The notes: generated by a model not told the origin, from the letters alone. A DNA stretch of 64,000 bases from Candidatus Cloacimonadota bacterium (GCA_029561955.1 JAKQWO010000021.1:1-64000); one strand, 5' to 3'; counted from the first letter of the stretch, positions 15,206-24,522 are shown. Numbers and translations: made by a program.

Positions 15206-17062
15206 ATGTCTCTGAAAAGAATTGATCTGCTGATCTGCTGCGGTTCGAGCTGTATATCAGCAGGTGCATTGAAAATCAAAGAAGCTTTCCACAGGGCAAT
15301 AGAAGACAAAGGGCTCACTCACGAGATCAACATCATCGAAACAGGATGTATGGGCCCCTGTGATTATGGCCCAGTATTGGTGATCTACCCCGAGGGAATC
15401 TTCTATAAACATGTAGCTATTGAAGACGTAGAAGAAATTGTATCAGAACACTTTATCAAAGGACGCCCCGTGACTCGTCTGATGTTGCAGGATGAAGAGA
15501 AGACCATCAGAATGCAAAAAGAGGTGCCCTTTTACCAGAAACAGATCAAGGTGGCATTGGAAAATTGCGGCTACATCAACCCCGAAAGTATGGACGAATA
15601 CATCGCCACCGGCGGTTATGAGGCATTGGGAATGGCTCTCACTACTATGGACCCCCAAGACGCCATCAATATCGTCAAAGCCTCCGGTTTGAGGGGACGC
15701 GGCGGTGGTGGATTCCCCACTCACATCAAATGGCAGATGGTGCACGACAGGCAAGAAAAAGAAAAGTATATCATCTGCAACGGTGACGAAGGTGACCCCG
15801 GTGCCTTTATGGACCGTTCCCTGCTCGAAGGTGATCCACACAGAGTGTTGGAAGGCATGATGATCGCTGCCTACAGCATCGGAGCCAGCCAGGGCTTCTT
15901 CTACATCCGTGCAGAATATCCTTTGGCTATCAAACGCATCCGCCAAGCGATCGAACAAGCCCGCAGCATAGGACTGATGGGACAAAACATCTTTGGCACA
16001 GATTTCTGCTTTGAAGCGGAAGTGCGCACCGGCGCAGGCGCCTTTGTGTGTGGTGAAGAAATGGCGCTCATCCACTCCATCGAAGGCGAACGTGGAAACC
16101 CCACACCCAAACCACCATATCCAGCAGTTCAAGGCCTCTGGGGCAAACCCACCGTGGTCAACAACGTGGAAACCTTTGCCAATATCCCCAGCATCTTTGT
16201 GAAAGGAGCCGATTGGTTTGCCAACATGGGAACCGAGACATCCAAGGGAACCAAAGTGTTTGCCCTCACAGGTGATGTGCGCAATACCGGTCTCGTGGAA
16301 GTGCCCATGGGCATCACGCTCAGAGAGTTGATCTTTGAAGTGGGTGGCGGCATTATCAACGACCGCAAATTTAAAGCTGTGCAACTGGGCGGCCCCTCTG
16401 GTGGTTGTTTGACCGCAGAACACCTGGACGTGGGCGTTGACTATGAAAGCCTCAAAGCACGTGGAGCCATGATGGGTTCCGGTGGTGTGATCGTGATGGA
16501 CGAGCGTAAGTGCATGGTGAACGTAGCAAAGTTCTTCATCGAATTCTGCGTGGAAGAATCCTGCGGAAAATGCTCACCCTGCCGCATCGGACTCAAGCAG
16601 ATGCACCACATCATGGAACGCATCACCTCCGGAAACGGTCGTGAAGGCGACATCGATGAATTGCTACGCTTGGGCGAAAGCGTGCGCAACCTCTCACTCT
16701 GCGGCCTCGGTCAAACCGCTCCCAACCCTGTGCTTTCTACCATCCGCTATTTCCGCGATGAGTATGAAACACATATCCGTGATAAGTCCTGTCATGCAAA
16801 TGTATGCCTCGATCTTATGCACTTTCAGATTGATAAAGACCGCTGCATCGGTTGTTCACTCTGCTCACGCAAGTGCCCTGCAACCTGCATCAGCGGCTCA
16901 AGGGAAGAAAAATACACCATTCATCAGGTTGAATGCATCAAATGCGGAAACTGCTTTGACGTCTGCCCTGTAAAAGCCATTGAAAAGATTCCTGGAGTCC
17001 CTGAAGAAGTAGCTGCCCACAAAGCCCGTAAAGCAGCACAAAAATCTGATGATCTGTTCTAA
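15206..17062 (+). CDS. hydB: Electron-bifurcating hydrogenase flavin subunit HydB (HndC type)
   Basis: A 618-residue diaphorase subunit. The N-terminal thioredoxin-like [2Fe-2S] domain has CCGSSC (11-16) and CMGPC (about 48). The NuoF core has GRGGGGFP (about 165), NGDEGDPGAFMDR, and 4Fe-4S ligands ESCGKCSPC (about 451). Two C-terminal 4Fe-4S motifs are CIGCSLCSRKCP (about 548) and CIKCGNCFDVCP (about 578). It binds FMN and NAD(P)H and splits electrons between the nicotinamide and ferredoxin branches. An ATG at 15200 directly abuts the AGGAGG ribosome binding site, so ATG 15206 (six-base spacing) is preferred. Confidence 0.9.
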   Translation: MSLKRIDLLICCGSSCISAGALKIKEAFHRAIEDKGLTHEINIIETGCMGPCDYGPVLVIYPEGIFYKHVAIEDVEEIVSEHFIKGRPVTRLMLQDEEKTIRMQKEVPFYQKQIKVALENCGYINPESMDEYIATGGYEALGMALTTMDPQDAINIVKASGLRGRGGGGFPTHIKWQMVHDRQEKEKYIICNGDEGDPGAFMDRSLLEGDPHRVLEGMMIAAYSIGASQGFFYIRAEYPLAIKRIRQAIEQARSIGLMGQNIFGTDFCFEAEVRTGAGAFVCGEEMALIHSIEGERGNPTPKPPYPAVQGLWGKPTVVNNVETFANIPSIFVKGADWFANMGTETSKGTKVFALTGDVRNTGLVEVPMGITLRELIFEVGGGIINDRKFKAVQLGGPSGGCLTAEHLDVGVDYESLKARGAMMGSGGVIVMDERKCMVNVAKFFIEFCVEESCGKCSPCRIGLKQMHHIMERITSGNGREGDIDELLRLGESVRNLSLCGLGQTAPNPVLSTIRYFRDEYETHIRDKSCHANVCLDLMHFQIDKDRCIGCSLCSRKCPATCISGSREEKYTIHQVECIKCGNCFDVCPVKAIEKIPGVPEEVAAHKARKAAQKSDDLF

Positions 17063-17080
17063 CGATAAAGGAGATCCTTT

Positions 17081-17536
17081 ATGTACAAAGAAATATTCTC
17101 CAAGTATGAACCCACCAAGGATAACCTGATCTACATCCTGCATGAGATTCAGGATAAACATCCTCAGCACTATATATCAGAAGACGCGGTGGATAAGGTT
17201 GCCGAATACCTGAAAGTGCCGGCAAACCACATTTATGGCGTGCTCACATTTTACACGATGTATAGCACCACACCGCGTGGGAAAAACATCATCCGCCTTT
17301 GCGAATCCCCACCTTGCTATATCAAGGGCACGGTAAACATCCTCAGAAAGCTCAAAGCTCTACTGGATGTGGAAATAGGTGAAACCACCAAAGATGGCCA
17401 CTTTACCTTGGAACTCTGCGCATGCCTGGGTGTGTGTGGAAACGCCCCCGTGATGATGATCAATGAAGATGTCTATGGCGACCTCACCGAAGAGAAAGTG
17501 GAAGACATCATCGAAAAATACAGGAGGGCAAAATGA
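17081..17536 (+). CDS. hydC: Hydrogenase [2Fe-2S] subunit HydC (NuoE-like)
   Basis: A 151-residue NuoE-family protein. The ligands CESPPC (about 74-79) and CACLGVC (about 113) give the expected C-x4-C and C-x3-C pattern. HIYGVLTFYTMYSTTPRGK is family typical. It bridges electrons between flavin subunit and HydA. It is only moderately similar to the copy at 13763. Overlaps the next gene by four bases (ATGA). Confidence 0.88.
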   Translation: MYKEIFSKYEPTKDNLIYILHEIQDKHPQHYISEDAVDKVAEYLKVPANHIYGVLTFYTMYSTTPRGKNIIRLCESPPCYIKGTVNILRKLKALLDVEIGETTKDGHFTLELCACLGVCGNAPVMMINEDVYGDLTEEKVEDIIEKYRRAK

Positions 17537-19095
17537 AGTTCTATCGCAGTCATGTCCTTGTAAGTGTCAGCGACACATCCGTTTTGGCTGGTGTGCATGA
17601 TTTTATCAAAGCATTGCGTAGTGAACTCGCCAAACAAAAGCTCTCGGATGAGATAAACGTATTGGAAACCGGCCCGCTTGGCTTTTTTGGCCGTGGGATA
17701 TGCCTCAGCGTATATCCTGAACACGTCAACTACCAAGACCTCAAGATCGAAGACATCGGCGAGCTGGTGGAAGAACACTTCCTCAAAGGACGTCCCGTCC
17801 GCCGTCTGATGCTGGATTCATTTGGTAAGTTTAGCCCCAAATTCAACTATGAAAACCGCATTGTCTTGCGCAATTCTGGCGTCATCGACCCCGAAAGCAT
17901 AGATGAATATCTCGGCACCGGTGGTTATGAAGCCTGGGAAAAAGCACTCACCGAGATGCAGCCCATGCAGATCGTGGAAGAAGTGAAAGCTTCCGGCCTC
18001 AATGGCCGCGGTGGAGCTGGCTTCCCCGCAGGCGTGAAATGGAGCTTTACCGCAAATCTGGAAGCAGACCAAAAGTATGTGGTGGTAAATGCTGACGAAG
18101 GTGAGCCGGGAACCTTTAAAGACCGTCTCATCATGGAAGGCGATCCGCATCAGCTTATCGAAGGCTTGATGATCTGCGCCAGAGCCGTGGGTGCCACCAA
18201 AGCTTACATCTACATCCGTGGCGAATACAAGCTCTGCATCCAACGCTTGGAAAAAGCTCTCGCTCAATGCCGTGAATATGGCCTCTTGGGCAAGAACATC
18301 CTGGATAGCGGCTTTGATCTGGATATAGATATCAAGATCGGTGCGGGAGCGTATGTGTGCGGCGAAGAAACGGCACTGATAGAATCCCTGGAAGGAAACC
18401 GTGGTAACCCCAGATGGAAACCTCCCTTCCCCGGCGTGGAAGGTCTCTGGAAAAAACCCACCGTGGTCAACAACGTCGAGACCCTTGCCAACGTGCCCTT
18501 CATCATCAAAAATGGTGCTGCCGCATTCCGCAAATTTGGCACCGAAAAGTGCCCGGGAACGAAGGTATACACCATCCTGGGTGATGTAGCCCATCCCGGA
18601 CTCTGTGAAGTGGATATGGGCACCACCCTGCGCACCATCATCGACGACTACGCTGGCGGCATGAAACAAGGCTTCCTCTTTAAGGCAGCTCTTGTAGGCG
18701 GCGCAGCAGGCGTGATTATCAGCGAGAAATATCTGGACGTCAAAATGGATTTTGCCAGCCTCAATGAATATGCCGCAGTGCTGGGCTCAGGCGCAATCCT
18801 TGTCCTCAACGAGAAAGAAAGCATTGTGGACATCCTGTGGTCTATAATTCGCTTCTTCCGCCACGAATCATGCGGACAGTGTTCGCCTTGTCGCAACGGC
18901 TGCCAATCACTCTACAACCTGATCACCAAGATCAGAAAAGGTGACGGTACCATGGACGACGTGGAAATGATGATCACCATAGCCGAAACAATGTTTGGCA
19001 CAAGCTTCTGCGCTCTGGGCCAATCACCCATCATGGCGATCCGCTCCGCCGTCGAAAACTTCAAAGATGAATTCATCGCAATAACAAATAAGTAA
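17533..19095 (+). CDS. Second NuoF-type flavin subunit
   Basis: A 520-residue NuoF homologue distinct from HydB. The core is complete-I-like: GRGGAGFP (about 158), NADEGEPGTFKDR, CGEETALIESLEG, and ESCGQCSPC (about 445). Two parts differ from HydB. The N-terminal thioredoxin-like domain has lost its cluster ligands (VSVSDTSV and ETGPLGFFGRG replace the cysteine motifs), and there is no C-terminal ferredoxin extension. It should still bind FMN, NADH and one 4Fe-4S. Two unlike flavin subunits beside one HydA suggest either a four-subunit complex or alternative assemblies. Confidence 0.85.
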   Translation: MKFYRSHVLVSVSDTSVLAGVHDFIKALRSELAKQKLSDEINVLETGPLGFFGRGICLSVYPEHVNYQDLKIEDIGELVEEHFLKGRPVRRLMLDSFGKFSPKFNYENRIVLRNSGVIDPESIDEYLGTGGYEAWEKALTEMQPMQIVEEVKASGLNGRGGAGFPAGVKWSFTANLEADQKYVVVNADEGEPGTFKDRLIMEGDPHQLIEGLMICARAVGATKAYIYIRGEYKLCIQRLEKALAQCREYGLLGKNILDSGFDLDIDIKIGAGAYVCGEETALIESLEGNRGNPRWKPPFPGVEGLWKKPTVVNNVETLANVPFIIKNGAAAFRKFGTEKCPGTKVYTILGDVAHPGLCEVDMGTTLRTIIDDYAGGMKQGFLFKAALVGGAAGVIISEKYLDVKMDFASLNEYAAVLGSGAILVLNEKESIVDILWSIIRFFRHESCGQCSPCRNGCQSLYNLITKIRKGDGTMDDVEMMITIAETMFGTSFCALGQSPIMAIRSAVENFKDEFIAITNK

Positions 19096-19115
19096 GATAA
19101 AGAGGAAAGATAATT

Positions 19116-20897
19116 ATGGCAAAATTAGTCAACGTCTGGATCGATGGCCATCACCTGGAAGTTCCCAGTGACATGACCATCATTGAGGCTGCTGATAAAC
19201 ACGGCCTTTACATCCCCCGTTTATGCTACCATCCGGATCTGCCACCCACCGCCAACTGCGGCGTCTGTGTGGTCGAAATCGAAAAAATGCCCGTCCCCAA
19301 ACGTGCTTGCTGCACACCTGTTGCCGAAGGTATGAAAGTCACCACCAACAGCAAGAAATTGCGTGCCTATAGAAAAACACTGGTGGAAATGATTCTCTCA
19401 AACCACGATGTCGTCTGCCCCACCTGCGTGGCAAACAACAAATGCGAGCTGCAAACACTATCCAACAACTTGGGCATCGAAGCTGACACCTTACCCAAAA
19501 TCCTGGCCAAGAAACCAGTCGATGCCAGCTCCCCCTCAATCGTCAGAGACCCCAATAAGTGCATAGGTTGCGGCAGATGCATTACCGTCTGCAACGAAGT
19601 GCAGACCGTCTATGCTCTCACCATGACCGAGCGCGGCTTTGAAGCATACCCTTCGGTGGCTTTCGAGCATGGAATGGGCACCAGCTCCTGCGTAAACTGC
19701 GGTCAATGCACAGTTTACTGCCCCACCGGCGCCCTGCGTGAGAATAGCGAAATTGAAGCCGTCTGGGATGCCATCCTGGATCCTGAAAAACACGTCATCG
19801 TTCAGGAAGCCCCCTCCATCCGCGTGTCTTTGGGTGAAGAATTCGGCATGCCCTTAGGCTCCGTCACTCCCAAGAAGATGTACGCCGCTCTGCGTAAGAT
19901 TGGCTTTGACAGCGTGATGGATACAAACTTCACCGCCGACCTTACCATCATGGAAGAGGGAAGCGAATGCGTTGCCAAGCTCAAATCCGGCAGCAAACGT
20001 CCCCTGATCACCTCCTGCTCCCCCGGTTGGGTCAAGTTTATGGAAACCTACTATCCTGATCTGGCAGATTGCGTCTCCACGGCAAAATCTCCCATGAGCA
20101 TGTTTGGTGCGCTTTCCAAGACCTACTATGCCGAGCAAAATGGCATCGACCCCGCCAAGATCGTAAGCGTGGCGATCATGCCCTGCACCGCAAAGAAGTT
20201 TGAAGCCAGACGCCCCGAGCTCAACGACTCCGGCTATCAGGATACAGACTACGTGCTCACCACACGTGAATTTATCCGCATGATCAAAGAAGCCGGTATC
20301 GACTTTGCCAACATCCCGGAAGAAGAACCAGATGAAGGAATGAGCTTCTACACCGGCGCTGGAACCATCTTCGGCGCTACCGGTGGCGTGATGGAAGCCG
20401 CCATCCGCTCTGCCTGGTTCTTGGTAACCGGCACCGAGCTGGAAGACATGGAAGTCAAAGCAGTGCGTGGCTTGCAAGGCGTGAAAGAGGCCACTCTCGA
20501 TGTCCCCGGTTTTGGCAAACTGAGCGTGGCTGTGGCTCACGGACTCTCCAATGCCCGCATTGTGATGGATCGTGTGCGCGATAGCCTCGCTACCACAGGC
20601 GAATCTCCCTGGCACTTCATCGAAATAATGGCCTGCCCCGGTGGATGCGTGGGCGGCGGTGGACAACCCTATGGAAACGACATCGCCTCCAGAGCACGCA
20701 GAGGACTGGCTCTCTATGAAGAAGACAGAGACCTGCCTCTGCGCAGATCCCACCAGAACCCTGAAGTAGCCAAAATCTACAAAGACTACTTGGGCGCCCC
20801 GCTCTCCGAGAAAGCACTCAAATTGCTCCACACCTTCTATTTCGAACGCTCTAAGTATACCGGAAAAGTGGTGAAGGAAGCAACTCACAAACACTGA
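19116..20897 (+). CDS. hydA: [FeFe] hydrogenase catalytic subunit HydA
   Basis: A 593-residue enzyme with modular N-terminus: plant-type [2Fe-2S] (RLCYHP, NCGVC, RACC at about 36-70), His-Cys 4Fe-4S (HDVVCPTCVANNKC, about 97), and two 4Fe-4S motifs (CIGCGRCITVC, about 149; CVNCGQCTVYC, about 192). H-cluster motifs are TSCSPGW (about 298), MPCTAKKFE (about 355) and MACPGGCVGGGGQP (about 506). The C-terminal 50 residues match the small-subunit domain. It evolves or oxidises H2 using electrons from the HydB/HydC partners. The first motif has Ser where many monomeric enzymes have a second Cys. A terminator follows 27 bases downstream. Confidence 0.93.
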   Translation: MAKLVNVWIDGHHLEVPSDMTIIEAADKHGLYIPRLCYHPDLPPTANCGVCVVEIEKMPVPKRACCTPVAEGMKVTTNSKKLRAYRKTLVEMILSNHDVVCPTCVANNKCELQTLSNNLGIEADTLPKILAKKPVDASSPSIVRDPNKCIGCGRCITVCNEVQTVYALTMTERGFEAYPSVAFEHGMGTSSCVNCGQCTVYCPTGALRENSEIEAVWDAILDPEKHVIVQEAPSIRVSLGEEFGMPLGSVTPKKMYAALRKIGFDSVMDTNFTADLTIMEEGSECVAKLKSGSKRPLITSCSPGWVKFMETYYPDLADCVSTAKSPMSMFGALSKTYYAEQNGIDPAKIVSVAIMPCTAKKFEARRPELNDSGYQDTDYVLTTREFIRMIKEAGIDFANIPEEEPDEGMSFYTGAGTIFGATGGVMEAAIRSAWFLVTGTELEDMEVKAVRGLQGVKEATLDVPGFGKLSVAVAHGLSNARIVMDRVRDSLATTGESPWHFIEIMACPGGCVGGGGQPYGNDIASRARRGLALYEEDRDLPLRRSHQNPEVAKIYKDYLGAPLSEKALKLLHTFYFERSKYTGKVVKEATHKH

Positions 20898-20923
20898 TAG
20901 CTCAAAGCTATTTGAAGATAATC

Positions 20924-20956
20924 AAGCCCTGGATCGGAATGATCTGGGGCTTTTTT
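20924..20956 (+). terminator. Rho-independent terminator of the hydrogenase cluster
   Basis: A twelve-pair stem AAGCCCTGGATC/GATCTGGGGCTT (two G-T pairs) with loop GGAAT, ending in a run of T residues, 27 bases after the hydA stop. Confidence 0.9.
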
Positions 20957-20989
20957 GATGTCTTTGGTTGCCTCTACTTGTTTACTTAT

Positions 20990-21300
20990 GCTCAAGTTCA
21001 ATTAAAGTGGATAGAAGCAAAGACACAAGAATCGTTCAAACACCTACTATTTTAGTAGGAGTTCATTTCCGAGCACGGGTGTCGGGAAAAAGCAGGTCTT
21101 CCTGAAATATTTGACTGTCGTACGGGAAAAAGTAACAGGAAACTGCCGTTTTTGATACCTCTCAAAGCCGCTGTTTATGCGGCGTCCCTGCACCGCCCCT
21201 GCTCGGCTCCTCCTCCATCGAGCAGGAATGGCATAGGATTGCAATAGGTTACACGTTTGGGCGGAGAAGGCGCTCAGAAAGAGGTGAACCTTTTCAAAAA
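20990..21300. other. Intergenic stretch with several small hairpins, no gene seen
   Basis: No credible reading frame. Small inverted repeats are CCTACT-att(t)-AGTAGG near 21043, GCCGC-tgtttat-GCGGC near 21171, and CTGCTCG/CGAGCAG near 21205-21232. The phrase CGGGAAAAAG is repeated (21080s and 21120s). A short structured RNA is possible, but I see no promoter-terminator pair to support it. Confidence 0.3.
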
Positions 21301-21366
21301 GTCAAATGTTTCGATATATTCTCGGTTTTACAGGGGTGATTAAGGTTCAAAATGGTCCCTTGTACG

Positions 21367-21527
21367 GGCGCTCGCTGAAGCGCCGGTTTTCAGCTTTCAT
21401 TCGTGTCTTTTCCTCTGTACAATTGCGGTATGGCAACCGACCGTACCTGATACACGCCGCAGGCACCCCGAAACGAGCGTCAGCGACTGACTACTGACCA
21501 CTCGGGAAGCGGCGGTTCAGCGACCGC
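21367..21527. repeat. Short hairpin repeats upstream of buk
   Basis: GGCGCT-cgctga-AGCGCC lies at 21367-21384 within a larger unit bounded by GTACGG (21362) and CCGTAC (21441). A second, degenerate hairpin GCGGT-tcagcg-ACCGC lies at 21512-21527. They belong to the same family as those at 7803-7901. Confidence 0.6.
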
Positions 21528-21623
21528 TCCTTTATGCACAACAGTTTTCGCGGCATTATGTGGGTTTATGACAGGATTCACTGTGTTATCTGGGCTAAAT
21601 CTTAAGGACAGTCACTTTTCTCA

Positions 21624-21652
21624 TTGACAAAACAGCCTTGATTGCAAGCCTT
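21624..21652 (+). promoter_or_regulatory. Putative promoter of butyrate kinase
   Basis: TTGACA (21624-21629) followed by five bases and GCC, the common extended -35 pattern. The -10 is unclear. The buk ATG lies 60 bases downstream. Confidence 0.4.
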
Positions 21653-21688
21653 GCTTAAACTATATAAATTGAATCCTAAGGAGGATTT

Positions 21689-22762
21689 ATGTCTTATCGC
21701 GTTCTCGCTATCAACCCTGGATCCACATCCACGAAGATTGCCGTCTATGATTCGGAAACACCGGTCTTTGAAGAGGTTTTACGTCACACTCCGGAAGAGC
21801 TGGCTCCCTTTGCTGGCATCATCGAACAGTATGACTTTCGTAAGGATTTGGTGTTAAACGCCATGGCCTCGCACAATGTGCCTTTGGACAGCCTGGATTG
21901 TGTGGTGGGTCGGGGTGGATTGGTGCGTCCGGTTCCTGGTGGCACCTGGAAAATCACGCCTCAGATGCTGGAAGATTTGAAGGATCCAACGCGTTGGGGA
22001 CGTATTCACGCCTCAAACCTGGGTGCCTTCATCGCCGACGCCATCAGAAAAGAGCTCAATATCCCCGCTTTTATCGTAGACCCCGTGGTAGTGGATGAAT
22101 TTGACGACATCGCCCGCATTTCCGGTATTCCAGAGATCGAACGCAAATCCCTGATGCACGCGCTAAACCTGCGTTACATCGCCAGACTCTGTGCCAAAGA
22201 TTTAGGCAAACCCCTCGAACACACCAACCAGATCGGTGTGCATATGGGCGGCGGCATCTCGGTGGCAGCTATCCTGAATGGCCGCATCGTGGACGTCAAT
22301 AACGCCCTCTTGGGCATGGGTTCCTTCTCACCTCAAAGAGCTGGGGCTCTGCCTATCGGCGACCTGCTGGACCTCGCTTACAGCGGCAATTATACCAAGG
22401 CAGAGCTCACTCACCACCTCAGCAAAACCGCTGGTTGGATGGCTTATTTGGGCACGGATGACGGCATCGAGGTAAGCAGACGCATCCAAGCAGGCGACGC
22501 CAAAGCCAAACTCATCCAAGACGCCATGTGCTATCAGGTGGCAAAAGAAGTCGGAGCCTGCGCCACGGTGCTCAAAGGAAAGGTAGATTGCATCAGCATG
22601 AGCGGCGGTTTGGTCTACAACGATCTCATCGTGCAGACCCTGCGCGAAAGAGTGGAATTCATCGCTCCCATCAAGCTCTTCCCCGGCGAAAAAGAGATGG
22701 AAGCACTCGCCATGGGCGGCGTGCGCGTGCTCGAAGGCCTGGAAGAAGCCAAAGACTATTAA
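21689..22762 (+). CDS. buk: Butyrate kinase
   Basis: A 357-residue ASKHA-fold kinase. The N-terminal AINPGSTSTKIAVYD (7-21) is the acetate/butyrate kinase phosphate-1 loop. VGRGGLVRPVPGG, GVHMGGGISVAAI and SMSGGLVYNDLI are family signatures. It converts butyryl-phosphate (or another short acyl-phosphate) and ADP to the acid and ATP, so it can give substrate-level ATP. No phosphotransbutyrylase gene is adjacent. Strong AAGGAGG ribosome binding site. The length is normal for Buk. Confidence 0.93.
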   Translation: MSYRVLAINPGSTSTKIAVYDSETPVFEEVLRHTPEELAPFAGIIEQYDFRKDLVLNAMASHNVPLDSLDCVVGRGGLVRPVPGGTWKITPQMLEDLKDPTRWGRIHASNLGAFIADAIRKELNIPAFIVDPVVVDEFDDIARISGIPEIERKSLMHALNLRYIARLCAKDLGKPLEHTNQIGVHMGGGISVAAILNGRIVDVNNALLGMGSFSPQRAGALPIGDLLDLAYSGNYTKAELTHHLSKTAGWMAYLGTDDGIEVSRRIQAGDAKAKLIQDAMCYQVAKEVGACATVLKGKVDCISMSGGLVYNDLIVQTLRERVEFIAPIKLFPGEKEMEALAMGGVRVLEGLEEAKDY

Positions 22763-22776
22763 ACCCTTATCCCAAT

Positions 22777-24522
22777 ATGTCTTATCCCAGTTTGAAAAGC
22801 AAGCCAGGCATGCTCGCTTGGCTGCTTTTCCTTTTTGCCCTGCATCTGGGTGCAAATACTACAGAAAGCTGGACGGTGCTGGTCTACATCGCCGGCGATA
22901 ACAACCTTTCTGAAGCGGCCATCCAAAACATCAACGATATGGAAGCTGCCGCTTTGCCCGCCAATCTGACCTTGGTGGTGCAGAGCGATCTGCCGGCAGA
23001 TTCAGCCTATCCGGGCGGTCAAAGACGCCTGATCAGAGCGGATAATTCACCTCAGATCACCTCGCCTCTGATCCAAAATCTGGGCCCCATCAATAGCGGT
23101 GATCAACGCACTCTCTACGATTTTGCCACTTGGGGCTTCAAGCGCTATCCCTCAGATAGAAGGGCACTTATCATCTGGGGACATGGCAATAATTGGTTCA
23201 AAGACGGCAGCGGGAAGTGGATCTGTCCCGATGACGGAGCCCAGAGCCAGCTCAGCGTCTCCAATGGCCAGCTCAAAGGTGCGCTTACCGGCCTGCCTCA
23301 GATAGATATCCTGATCCTCGATGCCTGCAGTATGCAGAGCGTGGAAGTGCTCACCGAGCTGAAAAACGTAGCGGATTATATCATTGGCTCCGAAGATGAG
23401 GTGCCCTACACCGGCTTCCCCTATCAGCATATGATGGCTTTTTTTGATGGCATCTTGACACCGGAAAACGTCTGCAGTCAGATCGTGGATGCCTATCTCG
23501 AATCCTATGATACCCATGGCAGCCAAAATCCGCAGGACTATCCCCTGCCGGTCACCTGCTCGGCGGTGAGGATGCAGCCTTTTGAAGCCTTTTTGCAAGA
23601 GCTGAAACGCTTTAGCCTCAAGCATCGCTATCGTGCACCGGAGCTGCTGACTCTCAGAGCGGGTTGTTATGAGATGAATCACGGCTTTTGCGATGTGGAT
23701 ATCTATGAATACTTTGGCAAAGTGAACACGAATCCGGCGAACGTATTGATGCAGGAAGATGCCGGGGCGGTGCTGGCAGCCTGGGAAGCTGTAGTCGTCC
23801 ACAAAGGTAACCTCACCCATGCAGCAGATATAGGTGGAGCAGCGATCTGGTTCCCTTGGGATTGGCAGTATTTTGAGGCATTCTGGACTCTGTATCTGAA
23901 GCTGGATTTTTCCCAATATCGTTGGATCAGCACGCTTTACAATGCCTTCCCACGGGAAGACTGTGTGCCGCTGCAGCCGCCCGCTTTGGTCTCGACAAAC
24001 TATTCACTGGGTTCTGTGTTGGCAAAGCTCAACCTGCCTCCTTATCCGGATGACACCACTCTGGAGGTAAGCATTGAATATGACGATGTGATTCGCCAAC
24101 ACTTATATCCATTGGAATGGCTGCAGGAGCAGGTCTCCATCCGCATACCCCTCAAAGATGATGCCCTGATTAGGATCCACAGAGTAAGCTACAAGAGCCC
24201 TTATTCCTCTTCTGTAGAGTTTGAGATTGAAGCTCCCAAAGCTGGCTTGAGTATCCAATCACACCCCAATCCGGTGCGGAACAGAGATACGGCGATGCTG
24301 CGTTGGTATGTCCCTGAAGACCTCGCAGGTGCGGCCAAGCTGGAACTCTATAACCTAAAAGGGCAGAAACTGGGCAGTTATGACCTGGGAAACGTGGCTG
24401 AATTTGAAGGAAGCCTGCCTTTTGCCAGTTGGTCGCTGCTGGGAAAAGTGCCTCGCGGTGTCTACCAAATCCGCCTCAAAATCAAGGGTCGGAATTGTAA
24501 AGAAAAGCTTACAATTCTATGA
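22777..24522 (+). CDS. Secreted clostripain-family (C11) cysteine protease
   Basis: A 581-residue precursor. A hydrophobic signal segment (MLAWLLFLFALHLGA) begins about 11 residues in. The C11 fold shows WTVLVYIAGDNNLSEAA, the catalytic His in IIWGHGNNW (about 134) and the catalytic Cys in ILDACSMQ (about 183). The C-terminus (HPNPVRNRDTAML, LELYNLKGQKLGSYD, GVYQIRLKIKG) is a FlgD-like/type IX sorting domain. Likely cleaves after basic residues at or outside the cell surface. The frame is open further upstream inside buk, but ATG 22777, 15 bases after buk, is the likely start, although its ribosome binding site is weak. Confidence 0.87.
   Translation: MSYPSLKSKPGMLAWLLFLFALHLGANTTESWTVLVYIAGDNNLSEAAIQNINDMEAAALPANLTLVVQSDLPADSAYPGGQRRLIRADNSPQITSPLIQNLGPINSGDQRTLYDFATWGFKRYPSDRRALIIWGHGNNWFKDGSGKWICPDDGAQSQLSVSNGQLKGALTGLPQIDILILDACSMQSVEVLTELKNVADYIIGSEDEVPYTGFPYQHMMAFFDGILTPENVCSQIVDAYLESYDTHGSQNPQDYPLPVTCSAVRMQPFEAFLQELKRFSLKHRYRAPELLTLRAGCYEMNHGFCDVDIYEYFGKVNTNPANVLMQEDAGAVLAAWEAVVVHKGNLTHAADIGGAAIWFPWDWQYFEAFWTLYLKLDFSQYRWISTLYNAFPREDCVPLQPPALVSTNYSLGSVLAKLNLPPYPDDTTLEVSIEYDDVIRQHLYPLEWLQEQVSIRIPLKDDALIRIHRVSYKSPYSSSVEFEIEAPKAGLSIQSHPNPVRNRDTAMLRWYVPEDLAGAAKLELYNLKGQKLGSYDLGNVAEFEGSLPFASWSLLGKVPRGVYQIRLKIKGRNCKEKLTIL

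Noticed and set aside
15443-16423. Long antisense open frames opposite hydB, hydA and other GC-rich genes
   Set aside because: They mirror strongly coding sense genes with conserved motifs and have no start signals of their own.
22528-22776. N-terminal extension of the C11 protease frame inside buk
   Set aside because: The extension is an Arg-rich out-of-frame reading of buk. The signal peptide begins after ATG 22777.
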